DNA of 64,000 nt from Janthinobacterium sp. 1_2014MBL_MicDiv (GTDB lineage Bacteria; Pseudomonadota; Gammaproteobacteria; Burkholderiales; Burkholderiaceae_D): positions 558,001 to 622,000 of the forward strand of contig NZ_CP011319.1 in NCBI RefSeq assembly GCF_001865675.1, read 5' to 3'. Positions 26,317 to 35,290 of the stretch are shown here, in pieces. Below the pieces are notes generated by a model. That model did no database searches. It saw nothing but the letters and a program-made list of their open reading frames with translations, and was not told the origin of the DNA. How positions within the stretch are numbered: the stretch's first letter is position 1; each line of letters begins with the position of its first letter. The position numbers and the translations under genes are program-made.

Positions 26317-27045
26317 ATGCCTGATACCGCTACCGCCCAAGCGCGCTTTACCCACCTGATCAGCGACTGCGATGGCGTGCTGATCGACAGCGAAGCCGTG
26401 GCCCTGCAAGCACTGCTGGAATTGCTGGCGCCGCGCCTGCCGAACCTGCCCGCCGGCGTTACCCTGCAAGGCTTGATCGAGCCGCGCCTGGGCCAGCGCC
26501 TGGTGCCGCTGATGCAGGACATCTACCGGGAACTGGGCTTGCCGCAATTGCCGGCCGACGACATCATGTCCATCGGCAACGCCGTCGATGCGGCGTGCGA
26601 TGCGCAATTGCGCGCCGTGCCCGGCGTGGCGCAGGCGTTGGCCGCCATTCCCCTGCCCAAGGCCGTGGCGTCGAACAGCGTCAGCGCGCGCGTGCTGTCG
26701 GCGCTCGAGCGCACGGGCATGGCGCCGCTGTTCGAGCGCCGCGTCTTCACGCCGGACCTGGTGGGTCACGCCAAGCCGCATCCGGGTGTCTACCTGGCGG
26801 CAGCGGCCGCCTTCGGCGTGCCGCCGGCCCGGTGCCTGGTGCTGGAAGACAGCGTCACGGGCGTGACGGCGGCCGTGGCGGCGGGCATGACGGTGCTGGG
26901 TTTCATCGGCGGCGGGCATATCGCTCCCGGCCAGGAAGCGCGCCTGAAGGCGGCCGGCGCGCATGTCGTGTTCAGCGACATGGCCAGCCTGCCGGCGCTG
27001 GTGGCGGACTTGCTGCAGACGGCCGTCGAGCAGCAAGTGGCTTAA
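26317..27045 (+). CDS. HAD-family (subfamily IA) sugar-phosphatase-like hydrolase
   Basis: 242-residue phosphatase. Motif I SDCDGVLIDSE (nucleophile Asp17, Asp19), a helical cap domain (about 25-95), motif II Ser in ASNSVSARV, motif III Lys in HAKPHPGVYL and motif IV VLEDSVTGVTAAVAAG are all present. It resembles 6-phosphogluconate phosphatase (YieH) and other sugar/polyol phosphate phosphatases, but the substrate is unknown. GGAGA precedes the ATG. It converges with the polyol operon (11 bp between stops), so it is not in that transcript, though phosphosugar housekeeping there is conceivable. Confidence 0.85.
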   Translation: MPDTATAQARFTHLISDCDGVLIDSEAVALQALLELLAPRLPNLPAGVTLQGLIEPRLGQRLVPLMQDIYRELGLPQLPADDIMSIGNAVDAACDAQLRAVPGVAQALAAIPLPKAVASNSVSARVLSALERTGMAPLFERRVFTPDLVGHAKPHPGVYLAAAAAFGVPPARCLVLEDSVTGVTAAVAAGMTVLGFIGGGHIAPGQEARLKAAGAHVVFSDMASLPALVADLLQTAVEQQVA

Positions 27046-27056
27046 TTGCACGTGAT

Positions 27057-27788
27057 TTAGCGGCAGGTGTAGCCGCCATCGACCGGCAGGCTGACGCCGC
27101 TGATCATGGCGGCGGCGTCGCTGAGCAGGAACAGGATGGGCTTGGCCACCTCTTCCGGGGTGGCGAAGCGGCGCAGCGGGATGGCGGCCAGCATGGGGCC
27201 GCTTTTTGCTGGGTCGCTCCAGTCCCGTTCGGCCATCGGCGTCAGGGTGACGGTGGGGTTGACGCTGTTGACGCGGATGCCGTGCGAACCCAGTTCCAGG
27301 CACAGGCTGCGCGTGATCGCATCCATGGCCGCCTTCGAGGCGCAGTACGCCAGGTGATGCTCGAGCGCCACCAGGGCCGCCTGGCTCGACACATTCACGA
27401 TGCTGCCCTGATGCCCTTCGCGCAGCATGCCTTGCGCCACATGGCGCGCCATCATGGCCGCGCTGCGCGCATTGACGGCCATCACGCGGTCAAAGCTGGC
27501 CGTATCCGTTTCCAGGCAGGGCCGCAACTGCGAAATGCCGGAGCAATTGACGAGGCCATCGACGTTGCGCAGCGGCGCCAGCGCGGCCTGCATGGCGTCG
27601 CTGTCGCTGATGTCGAGCTGCAGCGGCTCGCAACCGGTGTCGTCGGCCAAGGCGGCCAGCCGGTCGGCGTTTTGCCCAATGGCAATTACCCGCGCGCCGG
27701 CGGCGCTGAGCATGCGCGCCGTGACGAGGCCGATGCCGCTGGACGCGCCCGTGACGATGAATTTCTTGTGGCGGAAATCGAATAGCAT
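27057..27788 (-). CDS. short-chain dehydrogenase, L-xylulose reductase (DCXR)-like
   Basis: 243-residue NAD(P)-dependent SDR: TGASSGIG cofactor loop (13-20), VNVSS with catalytic Ser (about 135), YCASK with Tyr148 and Lys152. The stretch VNPTVTLTPM, then WSDP and IPLRRFA strongly recalls animal dicarbonyl/L-xylulose reductase and bacterial D-threitol-type dehydrogenases. The usual NNAG is NCSG. Probably oxidises a polyol to a ketose (or the reverse) beside the FGGY kinase, 8 bp upstream. It is the last gene of the minus-strand operon. Confidence 0.83.
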   Translation of the reverse strand: MLFDFRHKKFIVTGASSGIGLVTARMLSAAGARVIAIGQNADRLAALADDTGCEPLQLDISDSDAMQAALAPLRNVDGLVNCSGISQLRPCLETDTASFDRVMAVNARSAAMMARHVAQGMLREGHQGSIVNVSSQAALVALEHHLAYCASKAAMDAITRSLCLELGSHGIRVNSVNPTVTLTPMAERDWSDPAKSGPMLAAIPLRRFATPEEVAKPILFLLSDAAAMISGVSLPVDGGYTCR

Positions 27789-27796
27789 GCTGGTCC

Positions 27797-29341
27797 TCAG
27801 GTGGCGTGATGGATGCGGTGCATCAGGGGCCGCAATGCGGGATAGGCATCGCGGTAGTGCTCGAATGTGCGGCGGTAGATTGCGCTGGCGTCCGGCTGCG
27901 GCGTGCTGCGCGGCACCAGGCTGACCCAGCCCCGCTGCGCCGTTGCCTTGTCGATCAGGCCCGTGCCCAGCGCCGCCAGCAGGGCCGCGCCCAGTGCCGC
28001 CTCGACGTTTTCCGCGATGGTGTAGACGGGATAGCCGGTGATGTCGGCAATGATCTGCATCCACAGGGGCGAGTGCGCGGCGCCGCCGACGACGATCAGC
28101 TTGTCGTCGAGCGCGACCGTGCCGGTGCCCCTGGCGCCGGCCTCGATATTGTGTTTCAGCGCAAAACTCACGCCTTCGAGCACGGCGCGGTACAAATGGG
28201 CGCGGCTGTGGTACAGGCTCAGCCCCAGGAAGGCGCCGCTGGCCCTGGCATCCCAGATGGGGCTGCGTTCGCCCATCAGGTAGGGCAGGAACAGCACGCC
28301 GTCCGCGCCGGGCGGGATTTGTTGTGCCTGTTCTTCCATCCGCTGGTGCGCATCGGCATGGCCTAGCAGCCTGGCCGCTTCCACGTCGGCCTGGCAAAAT
28401 TCGTCGCGGAACCAGCTGACGGAAGCGCCGGCCGTGATGGCGCCGCCAAACACATACAGGTCGGACTGGCTGTTGAACACGTGCGGCATGCTGATCAGGC
28501 CATGGCGCGCATCGACTTGCTGGTGGATATAGCCCCAGCACATGCTGGTGCCTATCATCGCCACATGCTGGCCCGCGCGGCTGACGCCGGCGGCGAAGGT
28601 GGCCACGGCCGCATCGACGCCGCCCGCGATGACGGGGGTGCCGGCCAGCAAGCCCAGCTGCTGCGCCGCCAGCGGCAGCAGCGCGCCCACCACCTCGGAC
28701 GAGTCGACCAGGCGTTCCGGCATCATGCGCGCGGGGATGCCCAGCGCCTCGAGCATGGGGGCCGACCAGCCGCGCGCGGCCAGGTCGTACACGCCGCCGA
28801 TATTGCCGGCCGAACTATGGTCGACCGCCACTTCGCCCGTCAGCAGATAGTTGACGTAGCTGTTCGGCGGCAGGAAGTAGCGCGTGCGGGCCCACACATC
28901 GGGGCGGTGGCGCTGCAGCCACAGCATCTTGGTATAGCCGTAATAGCTGTCGACGCCATTGCCGGTGATCGCTTGCAGGCGCTCCAGGTCGACGTGCTGC
29001 CTGACCCATTCCACCTCGTCGGTGGCGCGCCGGTCCATCCAGATCAGGCAGGGGTGCAGCGCTTGCATGGCGGCATCGACGGGGATGCCGGAACCGCCAT
29101 ACAGGCTGCTGACGCAGATGGCCTTGACGCTGTGCGCCGGCACGCCGCTGGCGTGCAGCACCTGCCGTACGCACGCCACTACGGCGTCGTACCACACGGC
29201 CGGCCATTGTTCCGCCCACAGGGGGCGCGGCGTGTCGACCTGGTAGCCGTGCGCATGCTGCGCCACGAGGGTGCCGCCGCTGGTGACCAGCAGGGCCTTG
29301 GTGCTTTGCGTGCCGATATCGACACCGATGACGTAATCCAT
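27797..29341 (-). CDS. FGGY-family carbohydrate kinase (xylulokinase-like)
   Basis: 514-residue sugar kinase. The ATP phosphate-1 motif VDIGTQSTKALL (about 7-18), the catalytic Asp region GGVDAAVATFAAG and the second FGGY block (LIVVGGAAHSPLWMQIIADI, about 415-434) are present. Closest to xylulokinases, but erythritol, ribulose and xylulose kinases share these motifs. With two polyol dehydrogenases in the operon, it probably phosphorylates the ketose they produce. The frame continues upstream but overlaps the alcohol dehydrogenase gene; MDYVIGVDIG is the natural start. Confidence 0.86.
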   Translation of the reverse strand: MDYVIGVDIGTQSTKALLVTSGGTLVAQHAHGYQVDTPRPLWAEQWPAVWYDAVVACVRQVLHASGVPAHSVKAICVSSLYGGSGIPVDAAMQALHPCLIWMDRRATDEVEWVRQHVDLERLQAITGNGVDSYYGYTKMLWLQRHRPDVWARTRYFLPPNSYVNYLLTGEVAVDHSSAGNIGGVYDLAARGWSAPMLEALGIPARMMPERLVDSSEVVGALLPLAAQQLGLLAGTPVIAGGVDAAVATFAAGVSRAGQHVAMIGTSMCWGYIHQQVDARHGLISMPHVFNSQSDLYVFGGAITAGASVSWFRDEFCQADVEAARLLGHADAHQRMEEQAQQIPPGADGVLFLPYLMGERSPIWDARASGAFLGLSLYHSRAHLYRAVLEGVSFALKHNIEAGARGTGTVALDDKLIVVGGAAHSPLWMQIIADITGYPVYTIAENVEAALGAALLAALGTGLIDKATAQRGWVSLVPRSTPQPDASAIYRRTFEHYRDAYPALRPLMHRIHHAT

Positions 29342-29355
29342 GCCGGCTTCCCCGT

Positions 29356-30450
29356 TCAGCCCTGCGCTGCCGGCTTGAGCAGCACCTTGATGGAATCGAG
29401 CGAGTTGGCCAGGGCGAACGCCTGCTCCCAGTCTTCCAGCGGGAAGTCGTGCGTGACGATGCCTTTCGAGGTGACGAGGCCCCGCTCCAGCAGATCGATG
29501 GCGACCGGGTAGCAATACGGTCCCAGGTGGGCGCCGCGCACGTCGAGTTCCTTGCGGTCGCCGATGATGGACCAGTCGGCGCTGGTTTCCTTGCCGAATA
29601 CGCTGAACTCGACGAAGCGGCCCAGCTTGCGGATCAGGTTCAAGCCCTGCGTCACGCCGGCCGGCACGCCCGTCGTCTCGATATACACGTCGCAGCCATA
29701 GCCGTCCGTCAAGCCATGGATGATGGCCAGCGCATCGTCCTGGGCGGGATTGATGGTGACGTGGGCGCCATATTCGCGCGCCAGCGCCAGGCGTGCCGGC
29801 ACCATGTCGATCACCACCAGTTTTTTCGGCGTCTTCAGGGCGGCGATCTGCGTCATCATCAGGCCCAGCGGCCCGGCGCCGGCGATCACCACCACGTCGT
29901 CGAGCTGCACCTCGGCGCGGTTGACCGTGTGGATGGCGCACGCCATCGGCTCGATGATGGCGGCGTCTTCCAGCGAAATGCTGTCCGGAATCTTGTGCAC
30001 GAGGGCCGTGGGCGGGATGCGCATGTATTCAGCCATGCCGCCATCGGCCACTTCGCGCTGGAAGCCGAAGATGTTATGCACTTCGCACATCCAGTATTTG
30101 CCCGATTTGCAAAAGCGGCACTTGCCGCAAGGCACGATCTGCTCCGCGATGATGCGCTCGCCCACCTTCACGCCGAAGTGTTCCTCGCCGTGCTCCCCCG
30201 CCTCGACCACGTAGCCGAAGAATTCATGGCCGGGCACCACCGGCGGCTTGACCCACGATGGCTGGCCGTCGCCGCCCCAGAACATGGCGGCGCCCGAATG
30301 GCATTTGCAGTCGCTGGCGCAGATGCCGCAGGCGGCGATGCGGATCAGCAACTCGTTCAGGCGCGGCGCGGGACGCGCGATTTTTTGCAGGCGGTAATCT
30401 TTCGGACCGTGGCAAACGACGGCTTGCATGTCGACTTCGGTGTACTTCAT
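29356..30450 (-). CDS. zinc-dependent medium-chain alcohol dehydrogenase, polyol type
   Basis: 364-residue MDR enzyme. Catalytic zinc ligands are Cys44 in CGICASD and the GHE His/Glu (74-76); structural zinc cysteines lie at about 108-122 (CGKCRFCKSGKYWMC); the NAD-binding loop is GAGPLGLMM. The conserved FWGGDGQPSW insertion and DWSIIGDRKELDVRGAHLG block recall enzymes assigned to erythritol/L-threitol oxidation in mycobacteria (recalled resemblance, not a search). Start chosen at 30450 with GGAG 6 bases upstream. It is the first dehydrogenase of the operon, 37 bp after the permease gene. Confidence 0.86.
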   Translation of the reverse strand: MKYTEVDMQAVVCHGPKDYRLQKIARPAPRLNELLIRIAACGICASDCKCHSGAAMFWGGDGQPSWVKPPVVPGHEFFGYVVEAGEHGEEHFGVKVGERIIAEQIVPCGKCRFCKSGKYWMCEVHNIFGFQREVADGGMAEYMRIPPTALVHKIPDSISLEDAAIIEPMACAIHTVNRAEVQLDDVVVIAGAGPLGLMMTQIAALKTPKKLVVIDMVPARLALAREYGAHVTINPAQDDALAIIHGLTDGYGCDVYIETTGVPAGVTQGLNLIRKLGRFVEFSVFGKETSADWSIIGDRKELDVRGAHLGPYCYPVAIDLLERGLVTSKGIVTHDFPLEDWEQAFALANSLDSIKVLLKPAAQG

Positions 30451-30487
30451 GGGAGGCTCCAGGTGGTAAAGGTGGGTCAAGCGGTGC

Positions 30488-31498
30488 TCAGGCGCGCTTG
30501 CTGCTGTTGCGGCTGATGTAAATGGCGAGCAGGATGATCACGCCCTTGATGATGTTTTGCAGGTAAGGCGAGACGCCCATCATGTTCAGGCCGTTATTCA
30601 GCACGCCAAGCATGATGGCGCCGATCAGGGTGCCGACGATGGAGCCGCGTCCGCCCGTGATGGCCGTGCCGCCCATGACGACGGCGGCGATCGCGTCCAG
30701 CTCGAAGCCGATGCCGGCGTTCGGCTGGCCGCTCATCAGGCGGGACGTCAGCACCAGGCCGGCGATGGCGGCCGTGCCGCCGCTGATGGCATACACGAGC
30801 AGCTTGTAGCGCGCCACGCGCACGCCGCTCAGGCGCGTCGCTTCCTCGTTGCCGCCGATGGCGTAGATATAGCGTCCCAGCGGCGTATGGTCGAGCAGCA
30901 CATAGGCGACGAGGAAGACCAGCAGCATGGCCAGGATCGGCGTCTGCACGCCCAGCACGTTGCCGCGGCCAAAGAATTCGAACCAGTCCGGCAAGTCGTT
31001 GATCGGATAGCCGCCCGTGTACAGCAGGGCCAGTCCGCGCGCGATGCCCATGGTGGCCAGGGTGACGATAATCGGCGGCATCTTGGCGTAGGCGACAAAG
31101 AAGCCATTGCCCACGCCAAAGGCGATGCCCACGGCCAGGCCGGCGGCAATGGCCAGCCCGGGCGGCAGGCCGGCCACCATCAGGCCCGCCGTCAGGGTGC
31201 CCGTCAGCGCCATCACGGAGCCGACGGACAGGTCGATGCCGCCGCTGAGGATGGCGCAGCTCATGCCGACGGCGATGATGGCGTTGATCGACACTTGCCG
31301 CGCAATATTGACCAGGTTATCGCTGGAAAAGAAATGGTCGGTGGTGGCCGCCATCGCCGCCGACACCAGCAGCAGGCCGACCAGCGGCAGGAAGGCCGGC
31401 GATTGCCTCAGCCGTGCCCACAGGGCGCGCGCCGACAGGGAGGATGCGGCGCCGCGGCGCTGCGCGGCGAGGGGTTCAGTGTTGACCGGCTGTTGCAT
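30488..31498 (-). CDS. RbsC-type sugar ABC transporter permease
   Basis: 336-residue membrane protein with about eight to ten helices. The ribose-type signatures GGIDLSVGSVMAL (about 85-97) and AVVMGGTAITGGRGSIVGTL (ATPase contact loop, about 270-290) identify the branched-chain/ribose (BPD_transp_2) permease family. It forms a homodimer with the fused ATPase encoded just upstream, whose reading frame it overlaps by 23 bases. Confidence 0.92.
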   Translation of the reverse strand: MQQPVNTEPLAAQRRGAASSLSARALWARLRQSPAFLPLVGLLLVSAAMAATTDHFFSSDNLVNIARQVSINAIIAVGMSCAILSGGIDLSVGSVMALTGTLTAGLMVAGLPPGLAIAAGLAVGIAFGVGNGFFVAYAKMPPIIVTLATMGIARGLALLYTGGYPINDLPDWFEFFGRGNVLGVQTPILAMLLVFLVAYVLLDHTPLGRYIYAIGGNEEATRLSGVRVARYKLLVYAISGGTAAIAGLVLTSRLMSGQPNAGIGFELDAIAAVVMGGTAITGGRGSIVGTLIGAIMLGVLNNGLNMMGVSPYLQNIIKGVIILLAIYISRNSSKRA

Positions 31499-32972
31499 GG
31501 CGCATTACCTCGCTAGAATGAATGGACGCGCCTTCCAGCAGGGCCACGATGGCGCCCTGGCGGAAGACGGCGACCCTGTCGCACATGCCGGTGATTTCCG
31601 GCAGTTCCGACGAAATCAGGATGATGGAATAGCCATCGCTGGTCAGTTCACGCATCAGGCGGTAGATTTCCGCCTTGGCGCCGACGTCGATGCCGCGCGT
31701 GGGCTCGTCGAAGATGAGGATCTTGCAGTGATGGTTGAGCCAGCGGGCGATCACCACTTTTTGCTGGTTGCCGCCGCTCAGGGTGCCCACGCGCGTGCCG
31801 GGACCGGGCGCCTTGACGCCCACCTTGGCCATCATCGACCGCGTGCTGGCCAGCTCGGCCCGGCGGCGTATCCATCCATATCGCGTGTATTTCCCCAGGT
31901 TATTGATGGACAGGTTGTCCGTGATGTCGAAATCGAGGATCAAGCCCTCGGTCTTGCGGCTTTCCGGCAACAGGCCTATGCCGTGGCGCAAGGCATCAGC
32001 CGGATCGCGCAGGCTGGCCGGCTTGCCGCCGATGCGGACATCCTTGTGCCAGGCCGGGTGGGCGCCCATCACGGCCAGCGCCAGTTCCGTGCGGCCCGAG
32101 CCGACCAGGCCCGCAAAGCCGAGGATTTCCCCCTGCTGCAGCTGGAAGCTGTTGACGGGGCCATCCTTGCGCAGGCGCACGTCCCTGGCGTCGAGCACGA
32201 TGGCCGGCGCCACGGGGCGGACAGGCTTGGCGGGAAAGTTCGCTTCGAGCTTGCGTCCCACCATCATTTCCACCAACTGGTCGATACTGGTGGCGGCCAC
32301 GTCCGTCATGCCCACGTACTGGCCATCGCGCAAGACGGTGATGCGGTCGCATACGTCGAAGATTTCTTCCATGTGATGCGAGATGAAGATCATCGCCACG
32401 CCTTGCTGCCGCAGTTCGCGCATGATGGCGAACAGGTGTTCGGCTTCGCTGGGCGTCAGGGTGGCGGTCGGCTCGTCGAGGATCAGGATGCGGGCATTGA
32501 GCGACAGGGCCTTGCCGATTTCCACGAATTGCTGCTGGGCAATGCTGAGCTGGCTGATCTCGGCCGACAGGTCGATCTCGATGTTCAGGCGCGCAAAGAT
32601 GGCGGCCGCCTGTTGCCGCATGGCTTTTTTCGACAGCAGGCCCACGGCATTCGTCAGCTCGCGTCCGAGGAAGATGTTTTCCACCGCATTCAGGTAGGGA
32701 ATCAGGGAAAATTCCTGGAAGATGATGGCGATGCCGGCGGCGATGGCGTCGTTGTAGCTGTGAAAATCGCAGGGCAGGCCATCGACGACGATGCTGCCCG
32801 CATCGGGCCGGTAGATGCCGCTGAGAATTTTCATCAAGGTGGACTTGCCGGCGCCATTTTCACCGAGCAAGGCGTGGATCTCGCCCTGGCGGATGCTCAG
32901 GTTAATGTCGTTCAAGGCCTTCACGCCGGGAAAGCCCTTGGTGATGTTTTGTAGCTGCAAGATCGTATGCAT
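31476..32972 (-). CDS. RbsA-type sugar ABC transporter ATPase, two fused domains
   Basis: 498-residue duplicated ATPase. The first half has a Walker A (GENGAGKST, about 37-45), a LSIAQQQ signature and ILDEPTATL. The second half has a degenerate Walker A (GLVGSGRTE), signature LSGGNQQK and IFDEPTRGIDVG. A degenerate second nucleotide site is normal for ribose/galactose-type importers. It overlaps the permease gene, giving coupled translation. Confidence 0.94.
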   Translation of the reverse strand: MHTILQLQNITKGFPGVKALNDINLSIRQGEIHALLGENGAGKSTLMKILSGIYRPDAGSIVVDGLPCDFHSYNDAIAAGIAIIFQEFSLIPYLNAVENIFLGRELTNAVGLLSKKAMRQQAAAIFARLNIEIDLSAEISQLSIAQQQFVEIGKALSLNARILILDEPTATLTPSEAEHLFAIMRELRQQGVAMIFISHHMEEIFDVCDRITVLRDGQYVGMTDVAATSIDQLVEMMVGRKLEANFPAKPVRPVAPAIVLDARDVRLRKDGPVNSFQLQQGEILGFAGLVGSGRTELALAVMGAHPAWHKDVRIGGKPASLRDPADALRHGIGLLPESRKTEGLILDFDITDNLSINNLGKYTRYGWIRRRAELASTRSMMAKVGVKAPGPGTRVGTLSGGNQQKVVIARWLNHHCKILIFDEPTRGIDVGAKAEIYRLMRELTSDGYSIILISSELPEITGMCDRVAVFRQGAIVALLEGASIHSSEVMRHATAGQH

Positions 32973-32996
32973 GATGGGTCCGGAGGAACGGTGAGC

Positions 32997-33019
32997 CTCC
33001 CGCAGGCCGGCTGCGGGAG
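32997..33019 (-). other. intercistronic hairpin between binding-protein and ATPase genes
   Basis: Perfect 9-bp GC-rich arms (32997-33005 with 33011-33019) and a 5-nt loop, with no T run. In many ABC operons a stem here protects the binding-protein message or reduces read-through, giving excess binding protein; that role is inferred. Confidence 0.5.
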
Positions 33020-33044
33020 TGGACAGGCACGGTTGTGGCTGCCG

Positions 33045-33962
33045 TTACCAGCTGAAGGATTTGGCGGCCGCCTTGTCCACCAGCTTGACTTCGACGGGAA
33101 TTTGCGCCGGCACGTTGGCGCCCCATTTCTTGGCCATGGCGATGGCCAGCGCCAGGCGCACCTGGTCGCGCGGGTACTGGGCGGCCGTGGCGATGAACTT
33201 GGAATTGGGTTTCTGCATCGCCTTGATGGCTTCCGGCGCGCCGTCGACGCTGGTCAGTTTCACGTCCTTGCCGCTCGCTTCGATGGCCGACAGCGCGCCC
33301 ATGGCGCCGCCGTCGTTGACGCTGAAGATGCCTTTCAGCCTGGGCTGCGCCTGCAGGATGTTTTCCGTGACGGTCAAGGCCTGGTCGCGTTCCTGCTTGC
33401 CGTTCTGGCTGGTGACGATCTTGATGCCGGGAAAGGCCGCCAGCGCATCCTTGCAGCCGCGCACCCGTTCCAGGATGGGCACGACGGGAATGCCGTCGAG
33501 GATCGCCACGTCGCCCTTGCCGTCCAGGCTCTTGGCCAGGTAGGTGCAGGCCAGCTGGCCCGCATTGAAATTTTTCGAGCCGACGAAGGAATCGACGGGG
33601 CCGTTGGCATTCGCGTCGACGGCGACGACGATGACGCCGGCCGCCTTGGCCGACTTGACGGCCGACTGGATGCCCACCGAATCGGTCGGATTGAGCAGCA
33701 GGATATCGATCTTTTTCTGGATCATGTCTTCCACATCGCTCGTCTGTTTTGCCACGTCATGGCGCGCATCGGTGATCACCACCGTGGCGCCGATGCTGGC
33801 GGCCGCCTCTTCCAGCGCCTTTTTCATGGTGATGAAATACGGGTTATTGAGTTCCTGGAAGGACATGCCGATCTTCAGCGGCGCGGCGCTGGCGCTCATG
33901 GACAGGCTGGCGGCACACAGGGCAGTCGTGGACAGGGCAAGCAATTTTCTTTTCAACATCAT
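33045..33962 (-). CDS. periplasmic sugar-binding protein of the RbsB type
   Basis: 305-residue type I periplasmic binding protein with an N-terminal signal peptide (KRKLLALSTTALCAASLSMSASA, cleavage about residue 26). The mature part starts APLKIGMSFQELNNPYF, and contains VVITDARHD and NPTDSVGIQSAV, typical of ribose/galactose-class proteins. The ligand is unknown; the neighbouring enzymes suggest a polyol or pentose. GAGGAG lies 4-7 bases before two adjacent ATG codons (33962 and 33959). Confidence 0.9.
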   Translation of the reverse strand: MMLKRKLLALSTTALCAASLSMSASAAPLKIGMSFQELNNPYFITMKKALEEAAASIGATVVITDARHDVAKQTSDVEDMIQKKIDILLLNPTDSVGIQSAVKSAKAAGVIVVAVDANANGPVDSFVGSKNFNAGQLACTYLAKSLDGKGDVAILDGIPVVPILERVRGCKDALAAFPGIKIVTSQNGKQERDQALTVTENILQAQPRLKGIFSVNDGGAMGALSAIEASGKDVKLTSVDGAPEAIKAMQKPNSKFIATAAQYPRDQVRLALAIAMAKKWGANVPAQIPVEVKLVDKAAAKSFSW

Positions 33963-34043
33963 CGTCTCCTCGTTTTTGAGCATGGTTTTTTTGATTGTCG
34001 TGGCAGCCTTGCCTTGCCTGCTGCCGGGGCATGAAGCGAAACA

Positions 34044-34922
34044 TCAGTTGCCGGGCGCCGCCATCTTCAAGCCGTCGTAGCGGCGAAACTTGGACGGCGA
34101 GATCCCCTTGTGGGCGAGGAACTGGCGGTTGAAATTGGACAGGTTGTTGAAACCCACCTGGTAGCAGATATCCGTGATGCTCAAGGCGCTGTTGCTGAGC
34201 ATTTCGCAGGACAGCTTGATGCGCAGCAAATTCACGTATTGCACAAAGGAAATGCCCGTGTGCTTGCTGAACGAGCGCGAGAAGGAGCTGACGTTTTGTC
34301 CGATCAGTTCGGCCAGCTCCGACTCGCGCAGGTCGGTTGACAGGTTCTTGCCGATGTAGGCCAGCGCCAGGTTGATTTTCGACGCCATGTAGCTGTGCGG
34401 ATCGGGCAGGTAGCTGGGGCTGGACAGCGTGCGTCGTTCGCTGTCGTGCAGCAGCAGTTCCAGCAGCGACAGGAAGAGCATGACCCGGCGGCAGCCGCGC
34501 GCTTCCAGCAGCGCCTGCATCAGCGGGCGGGCGGCGGCGCCGGCTTCCGGCGTAAACAGCAGGCCGCTGCGCGATTCGGCCAGCAGGGTGGTGACTGGCT
34601 GCAATTCCGGGAAGGCGGCGATGGCCTTGGCGATGAATTCGGCCGTGAATTGCAGGATCAGGCAGCGCTGTGGCACGGGCTGGTTGTCGGGCAATTCGCT
34701 GACCCAGTTGTGCGGCAGGTTGGGGCCGGACATGACCAGGTTGCCCGGTTCAAAATCGCCGATATAGTCGCCGACGAAATACTTGCCGCTGGTGTCCGTG
34801 ATCAGCTGGATTTCATATTCGGGGTGAAAGTGCCAGCGCACGGTGCGGTAGGGGTAGCCGTGCGACCAGGCTGTAAACGATTCATCGGCGGGCACGCAGA
34901 CGACTTCGAGATCGGGATGCAT
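34044..34922 (-). CDS. AraC-family transcriptional regulator of the polyol operon
   Basis: 292-residue regulator. The N-terminal cupin-type ligand-binding half has the WHFHPEYEIQLITDTSG and PNLPHNW metal-cupin-like blocks. The C-terminal AraC domain has two helix-turn-helix motifs (about 195-285, including LAELIGQNVSSFSRSFSKHTG and ITDICYQVGFNNLSNFNRQF). It is transcribed just ahead of the transporter genes (81 bp gap) and most likely activates them in response to the imported compound. A possible 20-codon leader frame precedes it. Confidence 0.9.
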   Translation of the reverse strand: MHPDLEVVCVPADESFTAWSHGYPYRTVRWHFHPEYEIQLITDTSGKYFVGDYIGDFEPGNLVMSGPNLPHNWVSELPDNQPVPQRCLILQFTAEFIAKAIAAFPELQPVTTLLAESRSGLLFTPEAGAAARPLMQALLEARGCRRVMLFLSLLELLLHDSERRTLSSPSYLPDPHSYMASKINLALAYIGKNLSTDLRESELAELIGQNVSSFSRSFSKHTGISFVQYVNLLRIKLSCEMLSNSALSITDICYQVGFNNLSNFNRQFLAHKGISPSKFRRYDGLKMAAPGN

Positions 34923-34939
34923 GGCGGTCTCCGCGCGGT

Positions 34940-35002
34940 TCAGGCGAGGCGTGGAACGGCGCGGCGGAAACGTGGCGTGGCGGCGAGGCGGATGCGTGTC
35001 AT
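34940..35002 (-). CDS. possible 20-residue leader peptide upstream of the AraC regulator
   Basis: ATG at 35002 preceded by AGGAGA at good spacing; the frame MTRIRLAATPRFRRAVPRLA ends at 34940, 17 bp before the AraC start codon. Six of 20 residues are Arg. A frame with this ribosome binding site in an otherwise empty leader could be translated and regulate or couple the downstream gene. There is no conservation evidence, so it may be chance. Confidence 0.3.
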   Translation of the reverse strand: MTRIRLAATPRFRRAVPRLA

Positions 35003-35290
35003 GGCGTGTCTCCTGCTGGGTTACCGTGCGCTCCAGCCATGTTGCCGGCCGGGCGGGTTATTGGTTATGTCCCCATTCTATGCAGGCGAGCCGGGCAGGG
35101 CTACCGATTACATGTGATAAAACCGATACTTTTTTTGCATTTGCAGGGTCGGGGATGGCCCAGGGTCAAATTTTGTGCATTGCGTCAAATGCAATTGGGC
35201 AATGACGCGGTGGGGGCGGGGAGGCGGAAGCGCAGCGGCCAGGCGGGCCGCTGCGGGGTCAGGCAGAAGGGGGCAGCTGGATGCTGCAGC
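35003..35290. other. gap between the polyol regulator and hemL
   Basis: About 290 bp between two minus-strand genes. A perfect 10-bp hairpin (35231-35240 with 35246-35255) lies 36 bp past the hemL stop but has no T run, so it is at best a weak terminator. The middle part is AT-richer and should hold the promoter of the AraC gene; no confident -35/-10 pair was identified. Confidence 0.4.
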
